Source: Bryobacteraceae bacterium (GTDB lineage: Bacteria; Acidobacteriota; Terriglobia; Bryobacterales; Bryobacteraceae). From it: a DNA stretch of 6,184 nt. The notes beneath the pieces were generated by a model. That model made no database searches. It saw nothing but the letters and a program-made list of their open reading frames with translations, and was not told the origin of the DNA. The position numbers and the translations under genes were made by a program. Below are positions 5,998 through 6,184 of the stretch, piece after piece. How positions within the stretch are numbered: position 1 is the stretch's first letter; every line of letters starts with the position of its first letter. The stretch lies in assembly GCA_030044325.1 (NCBI GenBank), contig JASHWA010000015.1, positions 1-6,184 on the forward strand, in the 5' to 3' direction.

Positions 5998-6003
5998 CTC
6001 TAG
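5998..6003 (+). repeat. Right target-site duplication CTCTAG
   Basis: This is the second copy of the 6-bp direct repeat flanking the element. Removing the element and one copy restores a continuous junction ACAACTCTAGCGAG between the two converging genes. Confidence 0.6.
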
Positions 6004-6004
6004 C

Positions 6005-6022
6005 GAGAGCGGCGTCGCTCTC
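6005..6022. terminator. Possible bidirectional 3'-end hairpin
   Basis: GAGAGCG, loop GCGT, CGCTCTC forms a perfect 7-bp stem that begins inside the stop codon of the minus-strand aminotransferase gene. Before the element inserted it would have been about 1 bp beyond the receiver stop, so it could have served both converging genes. No T-run follows on either strand, so termination is only a suggestion. Confidence 0.3.
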
Positions 6023-6184
6023 AAACGCTCAAAACTTCACTCAGCGCCGACCGGAACTTCGCCATGTCCGCGTCGCTCCCGATCGTCACGCGCATCATGT
6101 TGTTGTACGGCGGGAACGGCCGCCCGATCCCCACTCCCTTGGCGAGCATCGCCGGCCCCATCTCCTTAATATCCCGCCCCGAGT
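6021..6184 (-). CDS. HisC-like PLP aminotransferase, C-terminal 53 residues (5' end outside window)
   Basis: Reading the minus strand from base 6182 gives an open frame that ends in TGA at 6023-6021 and contains KEMGPAMLAKGVGIGRPFPP followed by YNNMMRVTIGSDADMAKF. This is the C-terminal small-domain end of a fold-type I aminotransferase of the histidinol-phosphate-aminotransferase-like group: a 'G-V-x-x-GRPFPP' strand, then 'MRVTIG' whose Arg is the usual substrate-carboxylate ligand, then a terminal helix. The wording is nearer to the HisC-like proteins often seen in Acidobacteria than to classical HisC (which usually has 'LRISIGTPEEN'), so histidine biosynthesis should not be assumed. The Schiff-base lysine and the rest lie outside the window. 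It converges with the receiver gene, from which it is now separated by the inserted element. Confidence 0.8.
   Translation of the reverse strand, partial: SGRDIKEMGPAMLAKGVGIGRPFPPYNNMMRVTIGSDADMAKFRSALSEVLSV

Noticed and set aside
5927..6169. 80-codon + strand frame across the right half of the element and the HisC-like gene
   Set aside because: It crosses the element boundary and runs opposite real coding sequence; Ser/Arg-rich with no motif.

Overview
The window is GC-rich, densely coded bacterial chromosome with a strong preference for C- or G-ending codons. Gene content suggests an acidobacterium, possibly of the Solibacter/Bryobacter type: a winged-helix/TolB-like/TPR regulator, a GMC oxidoreductase with a Cys-rich CHYCGPC motif, and HisC-like aminotransferases. 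That assignment rests on remembered family distribution, not on a search, and is only moderately sure.

Left part (1-3454, + strand). The 3' two thirds of an APC-family amino acid permease is followed by a complete class I/II PLP aminotransferase. They overlap by 4 bp (ATGA), so they are probably translationally coupled. After 27 bp comes a complete FAD-dependent GMC oxidoreductase. This reads as one transcription unit for uptake and oxidative or transamination chemistry on a small substrate; the substrate cannot be told from sequence.

Middle part (3462-5428). A 588-aa protein on the minus strand ends 7 bp from the GMC stop. It combines an OmpR/CadC-like winged helix, a TolB/FlgO-like domain and TPRs, with no membrane segment. 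Its start faces, across 200 bp, a short plus-strand gene for a stand-alone receiver protein. The shared intergenic region holds a plausible near-leaderless promoter for the TPR gene, a GTTAGC dyad with an extra half-site 11 bp away, and a long hairpin in the leader of the receiver gene.

Right part (5429-6184). The receiver-like protein has lost the phospho-acceptor Asp (Asn instead), the Lys (Arg instead) and the Thr/Ser (Val instead), so it is probably a phosphorylation-independent pseudo-receiver. Right at its stop codon sits a 131-bp element without coding capacity, with 18-bp terminal inverted repeats (17/18), a 26-bp inner inverted repeat and a 6-bp direct repeat CTCTAG on both sides. 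The left direct repeat is the last codon plus stop of the receiver gene, so the insertion left the protein intact. A second, HisC-like aminotransferase enters from the right edge on the minus strand; only its last 53 codons are present. Without the element, the two converging genes would have been 17 bp apart.

I see no RNA gene, CRISPR array, defence system or transposase. The most noteworthy items are the MITE-like insertion, the degenerate receiver with its structured leader, and the Cys cluster of the GMC protein.
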